Source of the DNA: Alicyclobacillus acidiphilus NBRC 100859
Lineage (GTDB): Bacteria > Bacillota > Bacilli > Alicyclobacillales > Alicyclobacillaceae
Direction: 5' to 3'
Assembly: GCF_001544355.1 (NCBI RefSeq)
Contig: NZ_BCQI01000007.1
Coordinates: forward strand, 1 to 64,000
DNA: 64,000 nucleotides
The notes beneath the pieces were generated by a model that did no database searches, was not told where the DNA came from, and saw only the letters and a list, made by a program, of their open reading frames with translations. This document shows, piece by piece, positions 24,860 to 33,369 of the stretch. Position 1 is the stretch's first letter; every line of letters starts with the position of its first letter. A program made the position numbers and the translations under genes.

Positions 24860-25780
24860 TTAATCGTAACGGATACGCGGATCGACGAAGACATAGACGA
24901 TATCCGTCAACAGATTGAACAGGACGACGAGCACGGCGGTCAACAGAACGGTTCCCATGATGACCGGGATGTCGGATTGTTGAATGGCCTGGTAAGCCAG
25001 CATGCCAAGCCCGTTCCAGTTGAACGTCGCTTCAATCAGAATGACCCCGGACAAGAGCGTTCCGATGTCAATGGAACCGTACGTGATCACGGGAATGAGC
25101 GCGTTGCGCAAAGCGTGGCGCCAAATGATCCGATTCTCGCCCGCCCCTTTCGCTCGAGCCGTTCGGATGTAGTCCTGGTTCATGACTTCGAGCATCGACG
25201 ATTTCAAAAGTCGCATGTAAACAGCCGCACCGGTTACACCGTAGGTCAGCGACGGAAGGATGAGACTCGTGAAACCGCTGTTTCCGCCGAGCGGGAACCA
25301 GGGGTGAATGAAGCCGAAGTAGTACATGAGAATCAAACCGAGCCAGAACACCGGCAGCGACATCGCGATCAGCGCGAGTGCGCTCACGACATAATCGCTC
25401 GGCTTGCGAGCGCGGCGCGCTGTAAATATTCCCAAGGGAATACCGATGAGCAATTCAGCGATCCAGCATCCAAGCGCCAACTCCACCGTCGCGCCCAAGC
25501 GGCTCATGATGAGCTGCGTCACTGGTTCATTGTAAATGAAGGAGGTGCCCAAATTGCCGTGAAAAAGCCTTCCCATGTAATCGATGTACTGAATCGGAAC
25601 CGGTTTGTCCAGACCGAGATTGTGACGAATCTCTTTAATGGTCGCGAGCGACGCGTGTTGTCCGGCGATGATGCGCGCGGGATCGGACGGAATCGCGTAG
25701 ATCAGGATGAACGTCAGCACCGAGATGCCAAACAGGACGATGACGGTCGCGCCAAGGCGTCGAATAATGAACGATAACAC
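24860..25780 (-). CDS. Opp-type ABC transporter permease (OppB/DppB)
   Basis: A 306-residue permease with six helices. The N-terminal helix is followed by IPSDPARIIAG; the ATPase-contact loop reads RTARAKGAGENRIIWRHALRNA; the C-terminus ends VFVDPRIRYD, all typical of OppB/DppB. GTG 25780 lies behind GAGG. It should pair with the OppC-type permease encoded 23 bases upstream. Confidence 0.93.
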   Translation of the reverse strand: MLSFIIRRLGATVIVLFGISVLTFILIYAIPSDPARIIAGQHASLATIKEIRHNLGLDKPVPIQYIDYMGRLFHGNLGTSFIYNEPVTQLIMSRLGATVELALGCWIAELLIGIPLGIFTARRARKPSDYVVSALALIAMSLPVFWLGLILMYYFGFIHPWFPLGGNSGFTSLILPSLTYGVTGAAVYMRLLKSSMLEVMNQDYIRTARAKGAGENRIIWRHALRNALIPVITYGSIDIGTLLSGVILIEATFNWNGLGMLAYQAIQQSDIPVIMGTVLLTAVLVVLFNLLTDIVYVFVDPRIRYD

Positions 25781-25803
25781 GTGTGGTTCCTCCCCTCTCT
25801 CGC

Positions 25804-26709
25804 TTAGCGCGTGACGTTGCGCGGATCCAGGATGTCACGCAGACCGTCGGCCAACAAGTTGAATCCAAGCACAGCGATGACCAGCGCGATACCTGGCGCC
25901 CAGAGCATCCACGGCGCAAATTGATACGTCTGCAACCCTTCGGCAATCATGTTGCCCCAAGATGGAACAGGCTGCTGAACGCCGATGCCCAAGTAGCTCA
26001 ATCCGGATTCGAGAATGATGTTGCTGCCGACGTTCAACGCCGCCAGAACCATGACAGGTCCAAAGATGTTGGGCAGCAGCGCCACGAACATGATCCGCCA
26101 GGACGAGGCGCCAATCGCTCTCGCCGCCTGCACATACTCAAATTCCTTGACGGCAAGCACTTGGCCGCGGACGACGCGGGCCATGGTTCCCCAACCGAGC
26201 ACGCCGATGGCGAACAGCACGTTTTTCTCACTGGGACTGAGGATAGCCACCAAAGCCATACAGAAAATCAGGAACGGAAACGCCAGCACCGTGTCGGTCA
26301 GGCGCATGATGACCATATCGATAAATCCTCCGAAGTAGCCGGAGATGAGCCCGAGCACGGTGCCGATGAGCAAACTGATCGCCGTGGAGAACACGCCGAC
26401 GGTCAACGATACGCGGCTGCCGTAGATCACGCGCGAGTACACGTCGCGGCCGACTTCGTCGGCGCCCCAGATGAACTGGGCGTTGGGCGGATGCGGCTGG
26501 CCGTCTTGAGTCAAGCCGTCCATGAACTGCTTCTGATATGGGTAATGCGCAATCTCCGGCGCGAAGACGGCGCACACGATGAGCGCCAGAACAATCAGAG
26601 CACCGAGGTACAACATCGGAAACTGCCGAATCGATTTGAAAACTTTGAACACGAACGAGCGCTCTTGCGCAGTGACTGTCTGGTTGGTTGCTGGAGTCGA
26701 GATCGACAC
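25804..26709 (-). CDS. Opp-type ABC transporter permease (OppC/DppC)
   Basis: A 301-residue permease. After helix 1 (about residues 35-57) the loop contains FIWGADEVGRDVYSRVIYG, the standard OppC/DppC motif; the ATPase loop is AARAIGASSWRIMFVALLPN; and the C-terminus has LLADGLRDILDPRN. GTG 26709 is preceded by GGGGGA. It lies between the ATPase genes and the second permease gene on one strand. Confidence 0.93.
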   Translation of the reverse strand: MSISTPATNQTVTAQERSFVFKVFKSIRQFPMLYLGALIVLALIVCAVFAPEIAHYPYQKQFMDGLTQDGQPHPPNAQFIWGADEVGRDVYSRVIYGSRVSLTVGVFSTAISLLIGTVLGLISGYFGGFIDMVIMRLTDTVLAFPFLIFCMALVAILSPSEKNVLFAIGVLGWGTMARVVRGQVLAVKEFEYVQAARAIGASSWRIMFVALLPNIFGPVMVLAALNVGSNIILESGLSYLGIGVQQPVPSWGNMIAEGLQTYQFAPWMLWAPGIALVIAVLGFNLLADGLRDILDPRNVTR

Positions 26710-26739
26710 GTTCTATCCCCCTTCACGATGTTCGCACGA

Positions 26740-27705
26740 TCACGCCAAATGGCATGCGACGAAATGTCCTTGTTTGGCTTCACGCCACTCCGGTACTTGT
26801 TCCCGACAGATCTGGGCAGCGACAGGACAGCGTGTGTGGAACGGGCAACCTTTTGGGGGATTGGCCGGACTGGGCAAGTCGCCTTTCAAGATGATCCGTT
26901 CGCGCCGCACATCCGGATCCGGAATCGGCACCGCGGACAACAGGGCCTTCGTATACGGATGAAGCGGATCCGAGAAGATGGAATCGGTGTCCGCGAGCTC
27001 GGCCATGCGTCCCAAGTAGAGCACGAGAACGCGATCGCTAATGTGTCTCACGACACTCAAGTCGTGCGCGATGAACAGATACGTCAAGGCAAACTCGTCT
27101 TGCAAATCCTTCAACAAGTTCAACACTTGCGACTGAACCGATACGTCCAGCGCGGCGACAGGTTCGTCGAGAATGAGGAGTTTGGGATTGAGCGTGAGCG
27201 CGCGGGCGATGCCGATGCGCTGGCGCTGTCCGCCTGAGAATTCGTGCGGAAACCGCTCTGCGTAATCTGGATCCAGCCCGACTCGTTCAAGCAACGACTT
27301 GACGCGAGACATGCGGGTCGCCTTGTCGTGCAGTTTGTGCACGATCATCGGCTCCATCAACGTCTTCGCGACGGTGAAGCGAGGATTCAACGACGCGTAC
27401 GGATCCTGGAAGACAATTTGCATCTGGCGGCGCATCAACTGCATGTCCGCCTTCGACAGATTTAAAATATTTTTGCCTTGAAACTCCACGGTGCCGCTCG
27501 TTGGCTCAATCAACCGCAGAATGCTGCGTCCCATCGTCGATTTGCCGCAGCCCGACTCGCCGACGACCCCCAACGTTTCTCCCTTTCCAACGCGAAATCC
27601 GACACCGTCGACCGCACGCACGTGACCAGTCACACGCTGCAGAACACCACGGCGGATTGGGAAATGTTTGCGTAGTTCCCGAACCTCAATCAATGTATCC
27701 GACAT
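26740..27705 (-). CDS. Opp-type ABC transporter ATPase (OppF)
   Basis: A 321-residue ATPase: Walker [10 protein letters not shown] (about residues 51-59), signature FSGGQRQR, Walker B LLILDEP, H-loop in FIAHDLS, and the C-terminal oligopeptide extension with the [14 protein letters not shown] cluster. ATG 27705 follows GAGGTGG. It sits 18 bases after its partner ATPase gene. Confidence 0.94.
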   Translation of the reverse strand: MSDTLIEVRELRKHFPIRRGVLQRVTGHVRAVDGVGFRVGKGETLGVVGESGCGKSTMGRSILRLIEPTSGTVEFQGKNILNLSKADMQLMRRQMQIVFQDPYASLNPRFTVAKTLMEPMIVHKLHDKATRMSRVKSLLERVGLDPDYAERFPHEFSGGQRQRIGIARALTLNPKLLILDEPVAALDVSVQSQVLNLLKDLQDEFALTYLFIAHDLSVVRHISDRVLVLYLGRMAELADTDSIFSDPLHPYTKALLSAVPIPDPDVRRERIILKGDLPSPANPPKGCPFHTRCPVAAQICREQVPEWREAKQGHFVACHLA

Positions 27706-27723
27706 TGTTCCACCTCGTCTCCC

Positions 27724-28683
27724 TTATGCGTGTAACCAGCATTGCGATTTGTGTTCTTCTTCGATCTCGAAAAATTCCGGTGCGGATACGCGGCACTTGT
27801 CCAAAGCGTGCGGACAACGAGGCGCGAATCGGCAGCCTTGCGGCATATTGCGAAGCGATGGCACATTGCCTTCAATCGGCTGCAGTCTCTTGCGTTCTCC
27901 CGTGATTTTCGGAATGGAGTTGAGCAGACCTTTCGTGTACGGGTGCTGTGGATTGTGAAAAATCTGTCTCACGGTGCCTTGTTCGACGATCTTCCCCGCG
28001 TACATGACCGCGACGCGATCGCACATTTCCGCGACAACGCCGAGATCGTGCGTGATGAGCAAAATCGACGTGCGATGTTCGCTGGCGAGGTTTCGCATCA
28101 GATCGAGAATTTGCGCCTGAATCGTCACGTCGAGCGCTGTCGTCGGTTCGTCGGCAATGAGCAAGCCTGGATTGCAGGCCATCGCGATGGCGATCATGAC
28201 ACGTTGCCGCATACCGCCCGACAATTGATGGGGATACTCCTGCGCAATCTGCTCAGGGCGCGGGATACCGACGCGAGCCAGCATCTCGATGGCCGTGTCG
28301 GCGGCGCGCTTGCCCGTGAGCCCGCGGTGGAGCAGGAGCGACTCGACAATTTGGCGCCCAATCCGATGCACCGGATTCAGCGATGTCATCGGTTCCTGAA
28401 AAATCATGCCGATCTCGTTGCCCCGAATTTTCCGCATCTGCGACTCGGACAACTTGAGCAGATCCCTGTCCCCATACTTCACTTCCCCAGAGATTTTCGT
28501 ACCTTTCGCGAGCAGGCGCATGATGGACAGAGACGTCACGCTCTTGCCGCAGCCCGATTCGCCAACGAGGCCGAGCGTTTCGCCTTGGCGGATTGAAAAG
28601 CTGACATCTTGGACCGCCTCGTGATATCTCTCACCGATCTTAAACTGAATTTGCAGATGGTTTACTTCTAGTACGTTCGACAT
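27724..28683 (-). CDS. Opp-type ABC transporter ATPase (OppD)
   Basis: A 319-residue ATPase: Walker [10 protein letters not shown] (about residues 41-49), signature LSGGMRQR, Walker B LLIADEP, H-loop in LITHDLG, and the extension [17 protein letters not shown] 28683 is chosen because GAAGGGG lies just upstream; a longer frame to 28722 has no site. It is the first gene of the second Opp operon, and the A/T-rich 28684-28900 should hold its promoter. Confidence 0.94.
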   Translation of the reverse strand: MSNVLEVNHLQIQFKIGERYHEAVQDVSFSIRQGETLGLVGESGCGKSVTSLSIMRLLAKGTKISGEVKYGDRDLLKLSESQMRKIRGNEIGMIFQEPMTSLNPVHRIGRQIVESLLLHRGLTGKRAADTAIEMLARVGIPRPEQIAQEYPHQLSGGMRQRVMIAIAMACNPGLLIADEPTTALDVTIQAQILDLMRNLASEHRTSILLITHDLGVVAEMCDRVAVMYAGKIVEQGTVRQIFHNPQHPYTKGLLNSIPKITGERKRLQPIEGNVPSLRNMPQGCRFAPRCPHALDKCRVSAPEFFEIEEEHKSQCWLHA

Positions 28684-28900
28684 AAATCCCCTTCTTCCAA
28701 GTCGTTCGGTAATGTCGGGCACAGGGAACCAACGTGATATTTGTTAACTTTAAAAAATCGATATATCTAATAAAATGGATGGATACTCTCCAAGTCAAGG
28801 GAAAACACAAAGTTTTTCTATCACTGAAGCCGAAACATTCCTTTTTATACCAATATGAAAACGCTGCATATCATTCGCCAGAAAGTGACATGTTAGAAAT
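28684..28900. other. A/T-rich divergent promoter region
   Basis: No gene is supported here. The region separates the second Opp operon (minus) from a 3D-domain lipoprotein gene (plus) and is rich in A/T at 28735-28880. It should contain promoters in both directions, but I cannot name boxes with confidence. Confidence 0.4.
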
Positions 28901-29413
28901 ATGGACGCTTACCGAAGATCTATCGTTCTATGTTTGTTGGGGTTCTGCCTTGTCGCTTGCACGGACTCCGTGAAACGACATCCGATTGTTCTGGGGCAAA
29001 CGACACCCGAGGAACACCGTACAGAAACAGTGCAGTCGAACGCCATTTCGGTGTTTGGCCGTCGTTACGACATTGGACACTATCGAAGAGAAAGCGAGAC
29101 ATTTACGGTTACCGCGTACAATCTAGATCGATATTCGACTGGAAAAGGGCCCGGAGATCCAGGCTTCGGCGTCACTGCTACGGGGACGCGCGCAAAGACG
29201 GGACGCACCATCGCGGTCGATCCGACGGTGATTCCTTATGGAAGCTTGGTGTACATCGAAGGGATTGGCTGGCGAATCGCAGAGGATACTGGCGGGGCGA
29301 TTCGCGGACACCATATCGATTTGTTGGTGGGAGATCGCAGAGACGCCATCGAGTTTGGCGTCAAGCGTCACTGCAAGGTCACCATTCTTATACCCGACTC
29401 ATCCAATGTCTAG
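28901..29413 (+). CDS. 3D-domain lipoprotein, likely wall lytic enzyme
   Basis: A 170-residue protein. A short lipoprotein signal ends in LVAC (Cys about residue 20). The 3D domain (about residues 68-160) shows FTVTAYN, TGTRAKTGRTIAVDPTVIPYGS, the three-Asp pattern in EDTGG, IDLLVG and DRRDA. The fold is shared with MltA-type lytic transglycosylases and with Bacillus YuiC and YocH, so it probably cuts glycan strands. If so, it would yield 1,6-anhydro-MurNAc ends like those used by AnmK. ATG 28901 has only a weak ribosome binding site. The end overlaps the convergent yutE-like gene by 15 bases. Confidence 0.88.
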   Translation: MDAYRRSIVLCLLGFCLVACTDSVKRHPIVLGQTTPEEHRTETVQSNAISVFGRRYDIGHYRRESETFTVTAYNLDRYSTGKGPGDPGFGVTATGTRAKTGRTIAVDPTVIPYGSLVYIEGIGWRIAEDTGGAIRGHHIDLLVGDRRDAIEFGVKRHCKVTILIPDSSNV

Positions 29414-29851
29414 ATTGCCTGCGGGTAAATCGAGGAATGTTTGAATGCCTTCGACGAACGGCAGGAACATGGGTGTGTAGGTGTCGACCGCATTCCGCAC
29501 TTCCTCTGGTGTGATTTGATGAAAATCGCGGAGGAGTCTTGTTCGAAACTCAAAAATAGGCTCGAACGCGCGAAACCACGCTTCGCTCAAAACGTCTTCC
29601 TCCACAAGGACTTTGACGATGTCCGCGTAGCCGCCTGGATCGCGCATCACCAAGGCGTCAATCACCAACGACGAGATATCGGTCATGTATTCCAGGCAGG
29701 TGTGCATCGCGCGCTCGGACGCCATACGCAAGCCGAGATCGCGTTCCCATGCATCCTGTCGGCGGCTCAACTCCGTCAGCCAGCTGACGCGATTGGACAG
29801 CGCGGTCAGCCAATCGCTGATTCGCGCCTTTTGTTCACTCGTCACGAACAT
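29399..29851 (-). CDS. DUF86/YutE-like protein (HepT-related fold)
   Basis: A 150-residue helical protein resembling Bacillus YutE: MASERAMHTCLEYMTDISS followed by ALVMRDPGGYADIVKVLVEEDVLSE, then FRTRLLRDFHQI. HepT toxins of the HepT/MntA systems end this region with an R-x4-6-H-x-Y motif; here it reads R-DFHQI, so the RNase Tyr is missing. No MntA-type nucleotidyltransferase gene is next to it, so a free-standing toxin is unlikely. ATG 29851 lies behind GAGGTG and overlaps the Nudix gene by 17 bases. Function unknown. Confidence 0.75.
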   Translation of the reverse strand: MFVTSEQKARISDWLTALSNRVSWLTELSRRQDAWERDLGLRMASERAMHTCLEYMTDISSLVIDALVMRDPGGYADIVKVLVEEDVLSEAWFRAFEPIFEFRTRLLRDFHQITPEEVRNAVDTYTPMFLPFVEGIQTFLDLPAGNLDIG

Positions 29852-30368
29852 TGGGTTTCACCTCATTGGCTTCGAAATAGTTCCGAAATTCCGGGCTCAT
29901 TCGGCCTTCGATGAGCGGCCAGACTCGTTCGTAGACTTGGTCTATCATGACCGGGCTGACGTCCGCCATCTGCCGAACGACGTCAGGGGTCCAAAGGGGC
30001 TTCGGGCATCGCACGTCGACGATTTCCGAGGTCTCGGGCCGCGCGCAAACGTCGTAGACGTCTGCCACATACACCCATTTCGGAACAAGCTTGCCGTCAA
30101 CCTGAATCCAATACTCCGCAATCCACTCCACGCCTTCGAGAACCAGTCCTGCCTCCTCCATCGCCTCACGCCGGACCGCGTCTTCCGGAAGCTCACCTGG
30201 TTCAACCTTGCCTCCCGGCACTTCCCAGCCGCGAACGGGGTGCTTGACCCAGACCATTCGCTGCAGCAAAATTGCGAAAAGCAGCACGGAGTGCGGTCTT
30301 TGCGCGCGCCTGTCCAAATCAAAATGAAGATTGACCGCTGGCGCGATGGCGCCATCTCCAGAATGACT
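29835..30368 (-). CDS. Nudix hydrolase
   Basis: A 177-residue protein with a complete Nudix box, G-x5-E-x7-REUXEEXGU, visible as GGKVEPGE followed by AVRREAMEEAGL (about residues 52-74). Such enzymes hydrolyse nucleoside diphosphate derivatives linked to another group. The C-terminal half, with its PLWTPDVV, carries no further motif I know. GTG 30368, eight bases after the upstream stop and behind GGTGG, is preferred over a TTG at 30407 inside the upstream gene. Substrate not predictable. Confidence 0.88.
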   Translation of the reverse strand, partial: SHSGDGAIAPAVNLHFDLDRRAQRPHSVLLFAILLQRMVWVKHPVRGWEVPGGKVEPGELPEDAVRREAMEEAGLVLEGVEWIAEYWIQVDGKLVPKWVYVADVYDVCARPETSEIVDVRCPKPLWTPDVVRQMADVSPVMIDQVYERVWPLIEGRMSPEFRNYFEANEVKPNVRDE

Positions 30369-30375
30369 CACCGGA

Positions 30376-30858
30376 CTACCACCACTTTCCGAAGGCAATC
30401 CCGACAATCAGGCCCAACAACGCGCCAATCAGGATTTCACTCGGCTCGTGGCCGAGAATCTCCTTCAGCCGCTCCCCCTCCGACTTGCCGACGGCGAGCG
30501 TCTCTTCGCGCTGCGCAAACTCCATCGCGATTCTGTTAAGCAACACCGCGTGTTCACCCGCATGGCGGCGGATTCCGCCCGCGTCGTACAGAACAATCGC
30601 GGCAAACACCACGGCAGTGGCAAAGACAGGGGACTGCGGGCCCACAACAAACCAAAGCGCGCTGGCCAAGGCCACCACGCCCGCAGCGTGGGAACTTGGC
30701 ATGCCGCCCGCGTCGATCACTTTATGTAAATCCCACGAACGCGATAAGACAAAATGGATGGGCACTTTGGCGAGTTGTGTGAGCACAATTGCGCAAATCG
30801 CGGCCATCAACGACGCGTTCGCCCAAAGCCCCTGCACAAAGTGCGGAACGTCCGACAT
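30376..30858 (-). CDS. yuiD: YuiD-type divergent PAP2 membrane protein (DUF212)
   Basis: A 160-residue membrane protein with four helices. The family marks are VIDAGGMPSSHAAGVVAL, AAIVLYDAGGIRRHAGEHA and LGHEPSEILIGALLG, which match Bacillus YuiD. The SSH pattern resembles part of acid phosphatase (PAP2) active sites. The biological substrate is not established. It is followed eight bases later by the Nudix gene, so they share a transcript. Confidence 0.9.
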   Translation of the reverse strand: MSDVPHFVQGLWANASLMAAICAIVLTQLAKVPIHFVLSRSWDLHKVIDAGGMPSSHAAGVVALASALWFVVGPQSPVFATAVVFAAIVLYDAGGIRRHAGEHAVLLNRIAMEFAQREETLAVGKSEGERLKEILGHEPSEILIGALLGLIVGIAFGKWW

Positions 30859-30919
30859 GAATCAAGGCCTCCTTACAGGAAGGGCGCCGTCACCAGGCGC
30901 CCAACAGGTCAAGTCCACT

Positions 30920-32002
30920 TTACCACTCTTGGATTTCCTTGACCACTCCTCCGTCGAGACCCTTAACCAACTCGGTGACAAGGCGGATTGCGTTGAAATA
31001 GTCGTCTTCGTGAACGATTGCGTTGTGACTATGGATGTAGCGCGTCGCAAAACCGATGTTGACACTCGGGACCCCAATGCCATGCAAGTGGAACGCGCCA
31101 GCGTCCGTGCCGCCGCCGTTCAGACTCTCTGTCTGCACAGGGATCTGGTGCGATGCCGCCGTGTCAAGGACAAAATCGCGGAAGCGGTTGTTTGGAATCA
31201 TCGAGCCGTCGTAAATCATCAGCAGAGGACCCTTGCCAGCGTCGCCAAGGTGCGCGCGTTCGTCGTCCTTGATGCCAGGGGTGTCGCCTGCAATCCCGAC
31301 GTCGATGGAAATCGCGACATCCGGATTGACGAGGTTCACCAAGGTCTTTGCGCCGCGCAGACCAACTTCTTCCTGCGTCGTCGCACCAGCAAAGACGACA
31401 TTGGGATGCGACTGGCCTTGCAGTTCTTTCAACACCCCGAGCGCCGTGGCACACCCCAAACGGTTGTCAAGCGCTTTGGACATATACATCTTCGGGTTGC
31501 CCATTTGCGTGAACGGACCGTACGGGATGATGGGATCTCCTGGACGAACGCCCATCTCCTCCGCTTCTTCCCGACTGAACGCGCCAATATCGACGAAGAC
31601 GTCGTTCATCTCGACCACCTTGTTTCGCTCCGAGGCCGGGAGAATATGCGGTGGTTTCGACCCTGTCACGCCGAGCAGCTCGCCCTTGCGCGTCTGTACA
31701 ATCACACGCTGGGACAGGACAACCTGTGACCACCAGCCGCCAATCGTCTGGAACTTCAGAAACCCTTGTTCGGTGATGTGCGTGACCATAAAGCCAATCT
31801 CGTCCAAGTGGCCTGCAATCAACACTTTGGGGCCCGATGCGTCGCCGGTCTTGCGCCCGACGATGCCGCCGGAGCGATCCCGCAAAATTTCTTCAGAAAC
31901 ACCCTTCAAATGGGATTCGAGCAGTTTGCGAACGCCAGATTCGTACCCAGAAATGCCGTACGCATCGCACAGTTCGCGTAACACTTCGATGTGTGCAGCC
32001 AT
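30920..32002 (-). CDS. M42 family aminopeptidase/endoglucanase-type metallopeptidase
   Basis: A 360-residue cytoplasmic M42 peptidase of normal length. Metal ligands are visible in AGHLDEIG, KALDNRLG, TTQEEVGLRGA (catalytic and bridging Glu), AISIDVG and the final YIHSHNAIVH. M42 enzymes form large dodecameric shells and trim N-terminal residues from short peptides; Bacillus YtoP and YsdC are relatives. With two Opp importers in the window it may help use imported peptides. It is transcribed away from the yunC-like gene. Confidence 0.93.
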   Translation of the reverse strand: MAAHIEVLRELCDAYGISGYESGVRKLLESHLKGVSEEILRDRSGGIVGRKTGDASGPKVLIAGHLDEIGFMVTHITEQGFLKFQTIGGWWSQVVLSQRVIVQTRKGELLGVTGSKPPHILPASERNKVVEMNDVFVDIGAFSREEAEEMGVRPGDPIIPYGPFTQMGNPKMYMSKALDNRLGCATALGVLKELQGQSHPNVVFAGATTQEEVGLRGAKTLVNLVNPDVAISIDVGIAGDTPGIKDDERAHLGDAGKGPLLMIYDGSMIPNNRFRDFVLDTAASHQIPVQTESLNGGGTDAGAFHLHGIGVPSVNIGFATRYIHSHNAIVHEDDYFNAIRLVTELVKGLDGGVVKEIQEW

Positions 32003-32183
32003 ATGTAAGTAACCTGCCTTTCCGTTTGCATCGTGGAGTCGATGCAGGCTTGTCTGAACGGTCCTATCTTACCATATCCGAACGGCGTTCGAATGCCTGC
32101 CGACCCTGAACATCGATAGCAGCGGATGGGAAAACCGAATACGCTGAAGAGGCACGTGAACACGCGGAAGGAGAATGAGAGAG

Positions 32184-32507
32184 ATGGTCACTGTTCAACC
32201 TATATGGATTGATCGCTATCCATTTACCGCCACCCATGTGGCGTTGCCGAAGACCAACCTGCTGATGGTCAGCAACGATCTCGGTTACGTGATGTGCGGC
32301 GCGCTCGACGTCGAACTGCTTCGCACACAATTGGCCGATCGCGGCATTGTCGCCGCCCGCGCAACGGGCGTGAAAACAATGGAGCAACTGATTTCAGGCA
32401 CCGTGGAGAGCTGCACACAAGCGGCGGAGGAACTCGGCATTCGAATCGGCATGCCCATTCGCGACGCGCTGATCCGCATCGGCGAAGCTGCGCAAGCGCA
32501 CAATTGA
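32184..32507 (+). CDS. yunC: YunC family (DUF1805) protein
   Basis: A 107-residue protein matching Bacillus YunC along its length: LPKTNLLMVSNDLGYVMCGALDVELL, then ADRGIVAARATGVKTMEQLI and SCTQAAEELGIRIGM (read in parts). The family is small, conserved and of unknown function. ATG 32184 lies ten bases after AAGGAG; the earlier in-frame ATG at 32175 is one base from that site and unlikely. A GC-rich inverted repeat near 32571-32607 may end its transcript. Confidence 0.9.
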   Translation: MVTVQPIWIDRYPFTATHVALPKTNLLMVSNDLGYVMCGALDVELLRTQLADRGIVAARATGVKTMEQLISGTVESCTQAAEELGIRIGMPIRDALIRIGEAAQAHN

Positions 32508-32570
32508 CGTCGGGTCATCATCGGACGCGGCGCCAAACGGAAGCCAAGAGCGGAGTTTGAATCGATTGAG

Positions 32571-32610
32571 CCGCGGTTTCTGCGGTTGCGCAGGGCAGCC
32601 GCGGCTTCAT
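32571..32610 (+). terminator. Possible terminator after yunC
   Basis: GAGCCGCGG and CCGCGGCT pair across about 18 bases that contain a further inner stem (CTGCG/CGCAG). It is followed by TTCATCGTTT, a poor T-run. It is the only strong hairpin between yunC and the DedA gene apart from a short one at 32658-32672 (CCCCGCTTTGCGGGG). Confidence 0.45.
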
Positions 32611-32772
32611 CGTTTCAAACTCTTCAAGCTCCTCGCACCGCCTACTGTCCATCCCCGCTTTGCGGGGCCGTCCGGACAAGTTCAATCTGGTCGAAACGCG
32701 CGGCATATCGTAGACTACATGTTGGACAGGCTCTCGTGGAAAGGGAGACCTGTATAGATCGGAGGATTGCAC

Positions 32773-33369
32773 TTGTCCAACATCGACACATTTGTGACGC
32801 ACCATGGAGAACTGGCGATTCTCCTGCTCATGGCCATTGAAAGCTGCTGCATTCCGATTCCGTCCGAGGTCGTCATGCCGCTCGCCGGCTTTTTGGCCTA
32901 TCAGCATACGTTGAATCTGTGGACGACGATTCTCGTCGGCACGCTCGCCAACCTGATTGGCTCGCTCATCGCGTACACAATTGGCCTGTATGGAGGCCGT
33001 CCGCTGATTGCGCGATTCGGCAAGTACGTGTTGCTGAATGAACGCCATCTGGACAAGGCCGAACGCTGGTTCTCGAAGTACGGCGAAGTGACTGTGTTGT
33101 TCGGCCGCATGGTGCCCGCTGTCCGGACGTTTGTGTCCCTGCCCGCCGGCATCGCCAGAATGCGCGTGTGGCGGTTTGTCGTATTCTCCGTCATCGGATC
33201 GCTCGTTTGGAACATCGCGATGGTGTACGCGGGCTATGAACTGAACGCCAATTGGAAACGTTTTTCCGATCACGTCAAGCCATTCACTTATGTCGGCTTG
33301 GTCATCATCGTGATCGCCTTGGCGGCGTTCTGGATCAACCGCAGCCGCAAACGTCAAGACTTCGAGTAA
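32773..33369 (+). CDS. DedA family membrane protein
   Basis: A 198-residue membrane protein with the DedA pattern: ESCCIPIPSEVVMPLAGFLA in the first re-entrant segment, ANLIGSLIAYTIGLYGGR, then FGRMVPAVRTFVSLPAGIARM with the conserved Arg and Pro, and a basic C-terminus. DedA proteins act as flippases or transporters of lipid carriers (undecaprenyl phosphate or phosphatidylethanolamine) in studied bacteria; which lipid here is open. The start is TTG 32773 behind GGAGG. It is related in fold to the VTT protein at 2391. The end overlaps the convergent HD gene by 16 bases. Confidence 0.92.
   Translation: MSNIDTFVTHHGELAILLLMAIESCCIPIPSEVVMPLAGFLAYQHTLNLWTTILVGTLANLIGSLIAYTIGLYGGRPLIARFGKYVLLNERHLDKAERWFSKYGEVTVLFGRMVPAVRTFVSLPAGIARMRVWRFVVFSVIGSLVWNIAMVYAGYELNANWKRFSDHVKPFTYVGLVIIVIALAAFWINRSRKRQDFE

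Noticed and set aside
25783-27237. Plus-strand open frame of 484 codons
   Set aside because: Antisense to the OppC and OppF genes of the second transporter; composition is biased to Arg, His, Asp and Gln and there is no ribosome binding site or motif.
29399-29851. HepT/MntA toxin-antitoxin system
   Set aside because: The catalytic H-x-Y is missing and there is no nucleotidyltransferase partner next to it.
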